NCBI GenBank assembly: GCA_034506395.1
Contig: JAPDPQ010000002.1
Coordinates: forward strand, 116,255 to 180,254
Origin: a candidate division KSB1 bacterium
GTDB taxonomy: Bacteria; Zhuqueibacterota; Zhuqueibacteria; Thermofontimicrobiales; Thermofontimicrobiaceae
Direction of reading: 5' to 3'
Length of the DNA: 64,000 bases
Program-made: the position numbers and the translations under genes
Shown: piece by piece, positions 53,194 to 63,231 of the stretch
How positions within the stretch are numbered: the stretch's first letter is position 1
How the letters are laid out: the number at the start of each line of letters is the position of its first letter
Notes under the pieces: generated by a model
The model's input: the letters and a program-made list of their open reading frames with translations, nothing else
The model's database searches: none
Told to the model about the DNA's origin: nothing

Positions 53194-55917
53194 TCAAGCG
53201 ATCTTATTGGGCAATCCTCCCTGCATTTGCAACCGATAGTATCCACTTCCAATTTGAAAGACAAGAAATTCCCCTTTTCGGCCGGCTAATTTAATATCCG
53301 AAATGCGCTCTTTCGATTGGCCCGGTTCCCAGAGAATTCGGCTGTTTTCTATAATCACGGGCGCTTCCCATAATAGTGGCAAATGCACCTCCGCCGTCGC
53401 ACCAACTGGAATCCTACAGATCAATTCAAAGTGTTGCTCTGATTTTTGCCAGGAGACAAAAATCTCCCCACGAACCGTTTTCACTTTCGCAGTGGCATAT
53501 TTCAGATCTCCAAAAACTTCAGGCTTGATCCGAATTTTCTTCCAGCCTGGCTCAATGCAATTGATCCCGGCTATGGCGCGATAGAACCAGGCATCCACGC
53601 TGCCCAGCATGATGTGATTGTGCGAATTCATCCCACCGCTGGTGATCTTTTCCCAGCGCTCCCACAGCGTGGTGGCCCCTTCGCCAATCATGTAGCCCCA
53701 ACTGGGATAAGATCGCTGCGTCGCGATTCGATAAGCGATGTCGGCATGGCCGTTATCGGTGAGCACGTCCAGCAGATAGCGCGTGCCGATGATCCCAGTG
53801 TCCAGGTGATAATCATGATCGTTGATGATGCTGTGCAAAAGTTTGTTCAACACAGCTTCTTTTTTATCGGCTGGGACCATATCGAGATACAGCGGGAGTA
53901 CATTGGACGTCTGATCCACGCTGCGCGCCACCGGGCTCATCCAATGGCCAGCGTACTGATCGTTCTCCAGGTAAGCCGCATTGAAAGCGGTTTTGATTTG
54001 TTCAGCCAAGCTGCGATAAAATTGGGCATCGCTGACTTTTTCAATTACCTCGGCCATTTGGGACAATAGCAAGGTGTCATAATAATAAAACCAGGTAGAG
54101 GTGAGTTCCAGCTTGGTGCGTTTCGGTTCGATACTGCCCGGCGGGCACCAATCGCCGTATTTGCCCAGCTTTTTGATCAAATGTCCCTCGGCCTGGCTGC
54201 ACAGAAATTCGACATATTTTTTCATGGAAGGATAGTGGCGCTCCAGCACGTGTGCATCGCCATAATACCAGTAGAGGTACCATGCGATGATGAGATACGC
54301 CGAGCCCCAGGCTGGATCCGCTGGATGCGTACCATCGGGTCCCAAATAATTCGGCGCGATATCGGGCAGGCTGCCATTTTCTTTCTGGGAATGCTGGATG
54401 TCATCCAAAAATTTGATGTAAACGTTAGCCATATCGAAGTTGAAAATGGCCTGTTCCGCGGCGAGATGCGCATCGCCCAGCCAACCGTAGCGCTCATCCC
54501 GTTGGCAGCAATCGGTCGGCAAGCTATGGAGATTGGACAGTTGCCCCCACAGCACATTTTGATGGATGCGATTGATCAACTCATTGGAGCAGGAGAACTG
54601 GCCGCTCGGTTCGACCTCGGTGTGGACAAAGCAGCCCTCGATATTGTCTGGCGTCGGAACGCCCGGAAAGCCGCTGATTTCCACATATCGAAAGCCGTGA
54701 TAGGTGAATTTGGGTTCAAAGGTTTCCTGACCAGCTCCGCTTAAGATGAATGTATCAGTAGCTTCCGCTTTTTGATTGGGCGCGGTGTTCAATCGGCCGT
54801 CCTCATGCAGCAGTTCGGCATAGCGCAATCGAATCTCGGTTCCGGCTGGCCCTTGCACCGTCAGTTTGACCCAGCCGGTGAAATTCTGTCCGAAGTCGAC
54901 AACGTAGCAACCTGAGTCGGGACTGCTGATTTTTTGAGGCCGAAGCGTTTTTGTCTTGCGAATTGGGGGCAGGAGTTGTGCCGCCAGTTTTGTGCCCTGA
55001 ACTACGATGGCATTTTGCCAGTGACTGTCATCGAAATCAGGGCGATCCCAGCCAGGCATTTCGAAACGAGCATCATATCTCTCGCCAAAATAAATGCCGT
55101 TTTCCATCACTGGCCCATGGGAAACCTTCCAGGTGCCATCGCTGATAATTACCTGTTTTTCTCCGGATTGATATTCGATATGAATTTGGAGAAATAATTT
55201 GGGAAGGTCATAGCCATAGAGCTTAATATGGCGTCCGTTGCCTAAAATCACTCCAATAGCATTTTGGGATTCCAGATAAGCAGTGATGTCATAGCACGCG
55301 TAAAGCGCCGCGCGCTGATAATCTGTTTGAGCTGGATCGAGCACGTGATCGCCCACCTTTTGGCCATTGATCCGCAGCTCATAATAGCCCAAACCACAAA
55401 CATACGCCCGCGCCGATTTAATTGGACCCGATGTTTGAAATTCTTTTCGCAGATAGATGGCTTTGACCTGATAATATTCGCCCATATTCTGGCCGAGGAT
55501 GATAATAGCATTGGAGCGAAATTGCTCTGGTTGCACCATGCTGATCCATTTGGCCTGCCAATCGGCCTCACTCAGTGCGCTGGTCTCGAACCAGGCCACT
55601 TCACTGAATGGGCTGACCTGATCGTGGCTATCCCACCAGCGCACTCGCCAGAAATATCGAGTGAATGAGCTCAATGGTGCGCCAGCATAAGGGATTTGAT
55701 AATTTCGGTCGCATTGGACTTTATGACTGTCCCATAAAATTGCCTTTCCTCGAGCGAAGTCATCAACGTTTAATCCAAGCTGTATTTGATAGGCGGTTTG
55801 CCGTTCGTTCCGATGAGCATGATGAAGTTGCCAAGAAAAGAGAGGGAACGGAGTGTCAATTCCTAAAGGATTTATTAAATTTTCACAGCGTAAGTGATCG
55901 GCTGGCGCTATTGGCAT
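53194..55917 (-). CDS. Glycoside hydrolase family 78 alpha-L-rhamnosidase
   Basis: A 907-residue inverting glycosidase releasing L-rhamnose from plant or bacterial glycans. The order of domains fits GH78: an N-terminal beta-sandwich (about 15-115), a second N-terminal domain with ELRINGQKVGDHVLDP (about 180-195), a concanavalin-like domain (about 325-440), then the alpha/alpha barrel with DCCQRDERYGWLGDA (about 469-483), which includes the catalytic acidic residues, and a C-terminal beta domain. There is no signal peptide. GGAG lies 6 nt before the ATG. The nearby GH3 gene suggests shared use on a branched glycan. Confidence 0.93.
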   Translation of the reverse strand: MPIAPADHLRCENLINPLGIDTPFPLFSWQLHHAHRNERQTAYQIQLGLNVDDFARGKAILWDSHKVQCDRNYQIPYAGAPLSSFTRYFWRVRWWDSHDQVSPFSEVAWFETSALSEADWQAKWISMVQPEQFRSNAIIILGQNMGEYYQVKAIYLRKEFQTSGPIKSARAYVCGLGYYELRINGQKVGDHVLDPAQTDYQRAALYACYDITAYLESQNAIGVILGNGRHIKLYGYDLPKLFLQIHIEYQSGEKQVIISDGTWKVSHGPVMENGIYFGERYDARFEMPGWDRPDFDDSHWQNAIVVQGTKLAAQLLPPIRKTKTLRPQKISSPDSGCYVVDFGQNFTGWVKLTVQGPAGTEIRLRYAELLHEDGRLNTAPNQKAEATDTFILSGAGQETFEPKFTYHGFRYVEISGFPGVPTPDNIEGCFVHTEVEPSGQFSCSNELINRIHQNVLWGQLSNLHSLPTDCCQRDERYGWLGDAHLAAEQAIFNFDMANVYIKFLDDIQHSQKENGSLPDIAPNYLGPDGTHPADPAWGSAYLIIAWYLYWYYGDAHVLERHYPSMKKYVEFLCSQAEGHLIKKLGKYGDWCPPGSIEPKRTKLELTSTWFYYYDTLLLSQMAEVIEKVSDAQFYRSLAEQIKTAFNAAYLENDQYAGHWMSPVARSVDQTSNVLPLYLDMVPADKKEAVLNKLLHSIINDHDYHLDTGIIGTRYLLDVLTDNGHADIAYRIATQRSYPSWGYMIGEGATTLWERWEKITSGGMNSHNHIMLGSVDAWFYRAIAGINCIEPGWKKIRIKPEVFGDLKYATAKVKTVRGEIFVSWQKSEQHFELICRIPVGATAEVHLPLLWEAPVIIENSRILWEPGQSKERISDIKLAGRKGEFLVFQIGSGYYRLQMQGGLPNKIA

Positions 55918-56099
55918 TAGCTACTCCTTATCAACAAACAATGGATGTCTAGGACATAAGATAATACTGGGCAACCAAAAAACTAAAATAATCATCAAGG
56001 ATGTTTGATCCGCTCAGATCGCTATTTCCAAACTATTTTCATGTCAAACCAGCGGGTTATTTTTCAGTGCGCAATAGCGCTGAGAATAATCAAGAGGCA

Positions 56100-56990
56100 T
56101 CATTCAACTGCGTCATAAATCAGTTTCGAAATTTGCGCAATCAATTTTTCCGCTCTGATGTGGCTAGAGATATCTTTAGTCAATATGACTAATACATAAG
56201 GGTGATCGTCGGATTTGTATACAATGGCCGCATCGTGATCAATCCCAGTGATCGAACCAGTTTTGTGGGCGACTTTCGTACCAGGGGGCAACAATGCTGG
56301 GATTTTGCGATTCAATTTCTGGTCCAAAAGAATGGACAACATCTCGTTACAAGCATTTTCAGAAAGGATCTGTTTTTTGGCGATAGCTTTCATGATCAAA
56401 AGCATGTCGTAAGCGTCAGTGGTATTGTTGAGTCCCCTTTCAAACGCCTTTGGATCTTCCACCCCGCGTAAAATCTGAATCCGATTGGCACCGATCGATT
56501 TCATAGTTGCCATAATATTTTCTACTCCCACCAATTCCACGAGGAGATTGGTGGCCAGATTGCTGCTCCGAGTGATCATCTGCACAACCAAATCCCGAAT
56601 TGGAAGTTTGCTACCAATATGGCGATATACGGAACTGTCGCTATCGCTGATTCGGCTCAACGTAAAGCGGCTTCCATCAACAATGCTTCTGAACTCGTTC
56701 TTCACCAGTATGGAATCGGAAAGGTTCAATCCGCCCAGTTCAGCCTGTTTGAACACTTCGATCATAACCGGGGTTTTCATAGTGCTTGCAGCATGCATGG
56801 CGACCGTCTCGTTGATCAACAATTGCTCTCCGGTGACGAGATCTTCGAATGCCACTGCTACCGTTCCTCCGGAGGCTGCGGCCATCTGCCTAATTTTTTG
56901 TTCCAAAGCCTTCCATTTATCCAATTGGTTCTCACTTCCGCGAACGACAAGCAACATCAAAGCAAATGAAAAAATAGAGATGAAGCTCAT
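56100..56990 (-). CDS. Class A beta-lactamase-like serine hydrolase, secreted
   Basis: A 296-residue exported enzyme. The ATG at 56990 has AAAGGA about 9 nt upstream and begins a signal peptide (hydrophobic 2-15). Catalytic motifs: S69-TM-K72 (SxxK), S142-S-N144 in place of SDN, and K243-T-G (HKTGSITG). The omega-loop position reads RGVEDPKAFE, which lacks the ExxLN of true class A lactamases, though a Glu is present. It may be a beta-lactamase, a D,D-peptidase-like protein or another amidase. No regulator is adjacent. It is the last minus-strand gene before a long gene-free stretch. Confidence 0.85.
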   Translation of the reverse strand: MSFISIFSFALMLLVVRGSENQLDKWKALEQKIRQMAAASGGTVAVAFEDLVTGEQLLINETVAMHAASTMKTPVMIEVFKQAELGGLNLSDSILVKNEFRSIVDGSRFTLSRISDSDSSVYRHIGSKLPIRDLVVQMITRSSNLATNLLVELVGVENIMATMKSIGANRIQILRGVEDPKAFERGLNNTTDAYDMLLIMKAIAKKQILSENACNEMLSILLDQKLNRKIPALLPPGTKVAHKTGSITGIDHDAAIVYKSDDHPYVLVILTKDISSHIRAEKLIAQISKLIYDAVE

Positions 56991-58106
56991 ATGGTGCGTT
57001 CCTTTCAAAATCTGATTTATAATTAAGTCGAGCACTCATAAAATTTATCAAAGCAAGCAAAAATGCTTTTGCGCGAGGATGAATTTTCGTTGCGTGTCAA
57101 CGGTTGATCGTTTTTTAATAGCAATGTTGAAATGTCGAATATAGTTGTGCCAAATAATTGTGCACTGAACTGATTATCCAGCAGCTTCAAAAATCCTTCG
57201 TCAGCTAATAGCATCGCTGATGGCGCTGATATGATTTTAAGCAATCTTGATCATAAAATCAAGATTAATTTTGACCAAATTAGCAATAATCCATCGAAAT
57301 AATTCATTAAATTTTGGTGATCTCTTCAGAGGAATTTGAATGCGTTCAAAGGCATTGGTTATTGGTGGTCGTTAGCTGCGATTCAATCGTTGCATAATTT
57401 TATTGATCAAACACAAAAAAATGCTTGCTTTTTTGATCTAGAATATTTAATTTTAGCCTCGTTTCAATGAAACCGCAAATTCAAAAGCATATATGATTGC
57501 CCCCTTTGTACCAGATGAAGCTTAATATATCAAGTTCTTTTAGATATAATTTGATGACGAGTATAAATCGAGCCTAACTTTTGCCCAGAACAGGTTTGCT
57601 CGGAAGCTTCTCGAAATTCAATCTAGGGCTAAGCTTGTTAGGATGGTTTTTATGATTGCTATAATTTTGGTCAATATACTCGGCCAGAGAATTAGATAAA
57701 GATGAAAGGATTTGGTATTGCCGTCCTCCCTTGATTGTCATTCAGAGAGATAGTCAATGGCATAACAAATTTGTTCACCAATATCATGGTTTTGGATAGT
57801 CATTTTTCGTTTCGCAAATGATTTGTATTAGGAAGTATTGATCCACCATATATCCTTAGAACGATGCCGCGTTCGATTGTTCGGTATAATCAGAACTGCA
57901 TTTTACTATGAACGAAATGATGCGCTTTGAGAAACTAAATTTTCCTAACGACCAATGAATCGAGATGTCTCGTCGTTGGTTGTTTGGGATTAGTGATCAA
58001 TTTGATCAGCGAAGGGATTCGCTGCTTGAGCGCGACAATAGAGCATGCATTGATGAGAGCGAAATATCTATTCAATATTTTATTCCAACCATGATAGGAG
58101 TGAATC
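56991..58106. other. 1,116-bp gene-free stretch
   Basis: AT-rich divergent region, the longest non-coding stretch in the window. A 73-codon minus-strand frame near 57023-57244 has no SD or domain and is rejected. I find no tRNA-like cloverleaf, no clear terminator and no repeat resembling the other intergenic repeats. A decayed gene or an RNA gene is possible but not supported. Confidence 0.45.
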
Positions 58107-58610
58107 ATGAGAAGTATCGCTCAAAATGTTGAGCCGACCATCTCTGACCTGGTTCAGACGATTCAAGGGTATGAAGGCTACCGAAACAGGGAGAAATTCC
58201 GGCAGACTGAACGGCGACTGAAAAATTATCTTGCTGAGCGACTGAGGCAGGTGGAAACTGGGCTATCCGAGTTCGAGCACCGATGTTACCAGCAACGGAA
58301 AACATCCAATCTAAATTCTTTTAACCGTATCTCGCTCAGTCTTAAAATGCTCATTCAAACCCTTCAGGAAGATGCGTCGGATAATAATGCTATTGCGACA
58401 ACTGGAATCGATGAAGCCCAAGCAGCGCAATTGGAGCAACAGGACCGGCAATTGGTCGAGCAAGTCAATATTTTGAGCGACGAGGTTCAAAGCCTTGATG
58501 ATCTGAATGGCGAGTTCGAAATCGAAGAAATGTTGAATCATCTTTATGATCTTCTGGACGGAATCAATCAAACATTATCGGAACGAGAGTTTTTAATGAT
58601 GAGCGATTGA
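58107..58610 (+). CDS. Helical coiled-coil protein, unknown function
   Basis: A 167-residue soluble protein with AGGAG well placed before the ATG at 58107. The composition is rich in Glu, Gln, Leu and Arg. Residues 25-60 form a charged helix (REKFRQTERRLKNYLAERL). Residues 105-160 form another with heptads and a strongly acidic stretch (LDDLNGEFEIEEMLNHLYDLLDG). No cysteines beyond C55, no membrane span and no recognised domain. It is a single-gene unit: a long gene-free stretch precedes it and a strong terminator follows. The SD and terminator make it a secure gene with no known job. Confidence 0.75.
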   Translation: MRSIAQNVEPTISDLVQTIQGYEGYRNREKFRQTERRLKNYLAERLRQVETGLSEFEHRCYQQRKTSNLNSFNRISLSLKMLIQTLQEDASDNNAIATTGIDEAQAAQLEQQDRQLVEQVNILSDEVQSLDDLNGEFEIEEMLNHLYDLLDGINQTLSEREFLMMSD

Positions 58611-58642
58611 TCGCGAATAGGATAGTACGGAACAAAAGACAC

Positions 58643-58681
58643 GGCGAATGGCAAGTAGTGGGATCCATTCGCCTTTTTTTT
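58643..58681 (+). terminator. Rho-independent terminator
   Basis: Perfect 9-bp stem GGCGAATGG (58643-58651) and CCATTCGCC (58665-58673), a 13-nt loop, then eight T residues. It lies 33 bp past the stop of the coiled-coil gene and isolates it from uvrA. Confidence 0.9.
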
Positions 58682-58861
58682 GGCGGTATGAAATTGGGCA
58701 ATGAATGATGCTATGCATTTAGAAAAAAGTGGCCTGATCGGCGGATGAGCCAATCGGTTCATCAAGGGTTAAATTTTCCAAAGGAACATCTTATATGCGC
58801 CATCGTTATAGTACGTGATGTGAAAATGAAGTCACAATTAAGCAAGGGATAAGTAGCGAAT

Positions 58862-61699
58862 ATGTCGGAACGGCGAGCAATTTTCATTAAGGGTGCGCGG
58901 GAACATAATCTTAAAAATATCGATCTAGAAATCCCACGAGATAAGCTGGTAGTGATTACAGGACTATCCGGCTCAGGAAAATCCTCCTTGGCGTTCGATA
59001 CATTATATGCCGAGGGACAACGGCGCTATGTGGAGTCGCTCTCGGCTTACGCGCGCCAGTTTCTCGGCCTTATGGAAAAGCCGGATGTCGATTATATTGA
59101 AGGATTATCGCCAGCTATTTCCATCGAGCAGCGCTCGGCCAGCCGGAATCCGAGGTCTACTGTTGGGACGGTGACGGAGATCTATGATTATCTGAGATTG
59201 TTATTTGCCAGGATTGGCAAGCCTTATTGTTATAATTGTGGCAGACCGATTCAACGCCAAACCGTCCAGCAAATTGTCGACCAGGTGATGTCGCTGCCAA
59301 TGGGGACGAAGCTGCAAGTTATGGCGCCGGTAGTGAGGGGACGGAAGGGAGAATATCGTGAAATTTTTGAAGAGGCGCGCGCTGATGGTTATGTCCGCGT
59401 TCGCGTGGATGGTCAGGTCTATGAGCTGGAGAATGAAATTAAGCTGGATAAATATAAAAAGCATAATATTGAAATCGTGGTCGATCGCCTGATCATCGAT
59501 CCGAAGATCGGCAGTCGGCTGACAGATTCGGTGGAAACAGCGCTGCAATTGGCCAGTGGGATGGTTTTGGTTCAGATTATTGATGGAGAAGAGCTGTTTT
59601 TCAGCGAACACTTTGCCTGTATCGAGTGCGGAATCTCTTATGAGGAATTGGCTCCGCGCATGTTCTCTTTCAATAGCCCTTATGGTGCTTGTCCTACCTG
59701 CAATGGGTTGGGGAACATCATGGAGGTCGATCCAGATTTAGTTGTGCCAGATAAAAACTTGTCGCTTAACCAGGGTGCGCTGAGGCCATGGGGAGAAGTC
59801 CGCGAAGGCTGGTATTTCAGCCAGTTGAAATCTGTAGCGCAGAAATATGGTTTCAGCATGGACGTCCCATTTAAAATGCTAAAGCCAGAACATCAACGGA
59901 TCATCTATTATGGCTCGGGCGGGGACAAGGTGAGAATGGTCTACGAGCGGGAGGATCGGGATACCCATGCTGAGTTCAACACACACTTTGAGGGAATAAT
60001 TAACAATCTGGAGCGTCGCTATCGGCAGACCACCTCCCAGTACATTCGAACCTGGATCGAGAGCTTTATGAATATGAAACCTTGTCCCTCCTGCCAGGGA
60101 TCTCGGCTGCGAAAAGAGACGCTTTCGGTTCGAATAGAAGATAAAAATATCTATCAAGTCACCCAACTTTCGATCAAACAAGCGATCGATTTTTTTCAGC
60201 AATTAAAATTGACTGAGCGAGAGCAGGCAATTTCAGCACAAATTTTGAAAGAGATCAATGCACGACTCAGATTTTTAATCAATGTGGGCTTGGATTATCT
60301 CACGCTGGATCGTTCGGCTGGAAGTCTTTCGGGAGGTGAAGCTCAGCGGATTCGGTTAGCCACCCAGATCGGCTCCCAATTGATGGGTGTACTCTATATT
60401 TTGGACGAACCCTCGATCGGTTTGCACCAGCGAGATAATCGTAAGCTAATTGATACATTGCTGGAACTGCGCAATCTGGGGAATACTGTCATCGTGGTCG
60501 AGCATGATCGTGAGACCATTGAGAAGGCGGATTTTGTGGTGGACTTAGGCCCTGGCGCTGGTGAAAATGGCGGGTACGTAGTCGCCACGGGGACGCCCAA
60601 GCAAATTGCGCAGACTGAGAATTCCATTACTGGACAATATTTGTCCTGCAAACGATACATTCCCATTCCAAAGCAGCGGAAGAACGGCAATGGTCAATAT
60701 CTTGAATTGATCGGAGCCAGAGGCAATAATTTAAAGTCCATTAATGTAAAAATCCCATTGGGATTATTCGTCTGTGTCACTGGCGTTTCTGGTTCGGGCA
60801 AGAGCACGTTAATCAATGAGACGTTGTATCCAATTTTAGTGCGCCATATTTATCAGGCAAAGAAGACGCCTCTGCCCTACGATAAAATATTAGGGTTGGA
60901 GTATGTCGATAAGGTTATAGACATCGATCAATCGCCGATTGGCCGCACGCCGCGCTCGAATCCAGCCACTTACACTGGCTTGTTTACGCCGATCCGTGAC
61001 CTATTTGCGCAATTGCCCGAGGCGAAAATTCGAGGCTATCGGCCGGGTCGCTTCAGCTTCAATGTTAAAGGGGGGCGCTGCGAAGCGTGTCAGGGCGATG
61101 GCATTATCAAAATTGAGATGCATTTTCTGCCGGATATTTATGTGACGTGCGAGGTATGCAAAGGAAAAAGATATAATCGAGAAACTTTAGAAATTAAATA
61201 TCGCGGCAAGTCCATCGCGGATGTTCTGGATATGTCAGTCTCTCAAGCTTTGCAATTTTTCGATAAAATCCCGGTCATTCAGCGGAAACTCAAGACACTG
61301 GAGGATGTCGGCCTGGGTTATATCAGGCTTGGTCAGCAGGCGACCACGCTTTCGGGCGGAGAAGCTCAGCGCGTCAAGTTGGCTACAGAATTATCGCGGA
61401 TGAGCACCGGCCGAACCATCTATATCCTCGATGAGCCCACCACGGGTCTTCACTTTGAGGATATCAATATGCTGCTCAAGGTGTTAAATCGCCTGGTGGA
61501 AAAAGGCAACACAGTGATCGTCATCGAGCACAACCTGGATGTCATCAAAACGGCCGATTACATTATTGATCTCGGACCAGAGGGCGGAGATGATGGCGGC
61601 CGAATCGTTGCTACTGGAACCCCCGAGCAGGTAGCGCAAAACCCTGACTCCTACACTGGTCAGTTTCTGCGACAAGTGCTGGCCGTCACCGAATGTTAA
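58862..61699 (+). CDS. uvrA: Excinuclease ABC subunit A
   Basis: The DNA-damage recognition ATPase of nucleotide excision repair; a cytosolic dimer that loads UvrB. At 945 residues it has standard length. Two ABC modules are visible: Walker [10 protein letters not shown] (about 34-42) and GVSGSGKST (about 640-648), signatures LSGGEAQRI and LSGGEAQRV, and zinc modules CIECG..C..C (about 252-283) and CEACQGDG...CEVCKGK (about 740-767). The ending ...GQFLRQVL is typical. AAGGGA lies upstream. No uvrB or uvrC is in the window. Confidence 0.97.
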   Translation: MSERRAIFIKGAREHNLKNIDLEIPRDKLVVITGLSGSGKSSLAFDTLYAEGQRRYVESLSAYARQFLGLMEKPDVDYIEGLSPAISIEQRSASRNPRSTVGTVTEIYDYLRLLFARIGKPYCYNCGRPIQRQTVQQIVDQVMSLPMGTKLQVMAPVVRGRKGEYREIFEEARADGYVRVRVDGQVYELENEIKLDKYKKHNIEIVVDRLIIDPKIGSRLTDSVETALQLASGMVLVQIIDGEELFFSEHFACIECGISYEELAPRMFSFNSPYGACPTCNGLGNIMEVDPDLVVPDKNLSLNQGALRPWGEVREGWYFSQLKSVAQKYGFSMDVPFKMLKPEHQRIIYYGSGGDKVRMVYEREDRDTHAEFNTHFEGIINNLERRYRQTTSQYIRTWIESFMNMKPCPSCQGSRLRKETLSVRIEDKNIYQVTQLSIKQAIDFFQQLKLTEREQAISAQILKEINARLRFLINVGLDYLTLDRSAGSLSGGEAQRIRLATQIGSQLMGVLYILDEPSIGLHQRDNRKLIDTLLELRNLGNTVIVVEHDRETIEKADFVVDLGPGAGENGGYVVATGTPKQIAQTENSITGQYLSCKRYIPIPKQRKNGNGQYLELIGARGNNLKSINVKIPLGLFVCVTGVSGSGKSTLINETLYPILVRHIYQAKKTPLPYDKILGLEYVDKVIDIDQSPIGRTPRSNPATYTGLFTPIRDLFAQLPEAKIRGYRPGRFSFNVKGGRCEACQGDGIIKIEMHFLPDIYVTCEVCKGKRYNRETLEIKYRGKSIADVLDMSVSQALQFFDKIPVIQRKLKTLEDVGLGYIRLGQQATTLSGGEAQRVKLATELSRMSTGRTIYILDEPTTGLHFEDINMLLKVLNRLVEKGNTVIVIEHNLDVIKTADYIIDLGPEGGDDGGRIVATGTPEQVAQNPDSYTGQFLRQVLAVTEC

Positions 61700-61738
61700 T
61701 TCTTATGAAAATTGTAACATCGCTTTAAAAATATTCAC

Positions 61739-61767
61739 TTGACTTTTTTAATTTTTTTTATTATAAT
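61739..61767 (+). promoter_or_regulatory. Strong predicted sigma-70 promoter of the RsbW-like gene
   Basis: TTGACT (61739-61744), a 17-nt T-rich spacer and TATAAT (61762-61767): five of six and six of six consensus matches. It begins 40 bp after the uvrA stop and about 170 bp before the RsbW-like start, implying a leader of about 160 nt. It is the best promoter match noticed in the window. Confidence 0.7.
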
Positions 61768-61936
61768 TGAACCAGTATTGCGGAAAGCGCTTCGATCAAT
61801 CAGTTACTACTGATTGAGGAAATCATATGCGGCTGTTGGCTCACCACAGAGCGAGCAAGGTCTGGATTTAGAGATCAGAGCTGAGGGATCGGTGAGACGA
61901 AGGTGAAATATGTAACCAGATCGAGGAAGGCCGCCC

Positions 61937-62464
61937 GTGAAACAAATGCTATCCAGTGAGCAAATTGTAATTCCCGCTCAAATCTCTTATCTGCCAGTGC
62001 TGCGCAATTTCATTTCTCGCATCGCCGCTCGTTACCACTTCTCAAAAAGCGAAATCAATGCGCTGGTGATCTCTGTCGATGAGGCATGTACGAATATCAT
62101 CAAGCACGGCTATCGCGATCTCCCCTCCGGCTCGATCACTGTGACAGTCAATGTTCGAAATGATCGCCTGATAGTGGAATTGATCGATTATGGCATCAGT
62201 TTCGACCCCAATCAGGTCAGCGATCCCAATTTAGCCCAATACATCCAAAATGGCAAGAAAGGAGGACTAGGAATCTTCATCATGAAAAAATTCCTCGACG
62301 AAATCCATTATTTTACCTCCGGTACAGCGAACATACTGAGGCTGGTAAAGTTCAGGAAGGATAGCCCAGTCATGCAATTTCTTTTCCCGATTCGATTGCT
62401 CTTTTATCGGATCAAGGAATTGTTGATCCCATCCAAAGCCGAGATGCTAGCGCGACGTAGCTAA
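61937..62464 (+). CDS. RsbW/SpoIIAB-like serine kinase (anti-sigma-factor ATPase) with C-terminal extension
   Basis: A 175-residue GHKL-fold protein. The N-box is SVDEACTNIIKHGY (about 46-59), the G1 box DYGISFDP (about 88-95), and the G2 region GGLGIFIMKKFLDE (about 110-123). Members phosphorylate STAS anti-anti-sigma proteins and hold a sigma factor. Residues 140-175 form an added hydrophobic then basic tail (FLFPIRLLFYRIKELL) not usual in RsbW, which could dock to a membrane or partner. GTG start with GAGGAAGG 6 nt upstream. No sigma factor, STAS protein or PP2C phosphatase lies next to it in the window. Confidence 0.88.
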   Translation: MKQMLSSEQIVIPAQISYLPVLRNFISRIAARYHFSKSEINALVISVDEACTNIIKHGYRDLPSGSITVTVNVRNDRLIVELIDYGISFDPNQVSDPNLAQYIQNGKKGGLGIFIMKKFLDEIHYFTSGTANILRLVKFRKDSPVMQFLFPIRLLFYRIKELLIPSKAEMLARRS

Positions 62465-63231
62465 TTTCACCATGAATCTCCCTCCAGCTCTTCCAGTGAG
62501 TCGCAGTGAAAATTTCACAAATAGGGCATGCCGGATCGAGATGCTTTGTACATCCTTATTGCATTAAACCTGGCTCTCGAGCTGCACCTCATCTTGGGGC
62601 GGTTATGATTTGCTCTATTTGAATTGAAAAGATCGCTAACGATAAATTAATTTGTTTGTTCAAACGGAATAGCTTTAGAGGAACTCTCTCGCGAAAATCA
62701 GTTCAAAATGGCGCATCAATACAATGCTGGCTGATTTACCCCCGCTAATAAGAATTTCAGAAGGGTTTCAACTATCTAAAATCATCAGACGGATGGAACC
62801 CACGTCAATTTCCTACCTATGTGAAACCTCAAAATTCCAACAAATTTATTTCTGCATTTCAATGGAGTTGCCAGTAACAAATTACCAGTAGAAAATACAT
62901 CGTTTGATTGATGAGATAATTTGAAATCCTGGCAAATTTCTGACTTGGATGGTCATTTCTTTTCGCTTGAGCAAGCGATTAAAAATGAAAATGAAGATGG
63001 GAACAATCGTGCTGTTTCCTCAATTTCCGTTTTATTGATCTTAATTCGGCTCGTGCTATCTGCATGATGCATCCATGATTTAGAGTCAGCGGACTGCAAG
63101 CCCAGGAGCAAAATTGCTCGATGATATCGGGACAAGCTTTAAAATTACCATCGTCCTCTTTTTGGCAAAATATCGAAAGAAATCATTCTGCCATCATCAT
63201 AATTAATCCAACCAGAAGAAAGGGAACAGAC
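62465..63231. other. 767-bp gene-free stretch
   Basis: Lies between the RsbW-like gene and a secreted repeat protein. It is AT-rich, with only a 60-codon minus-strand frame lacking any ribosome site. No terminator, RNA gene or repeat was recognised. Confidence 0.45.
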
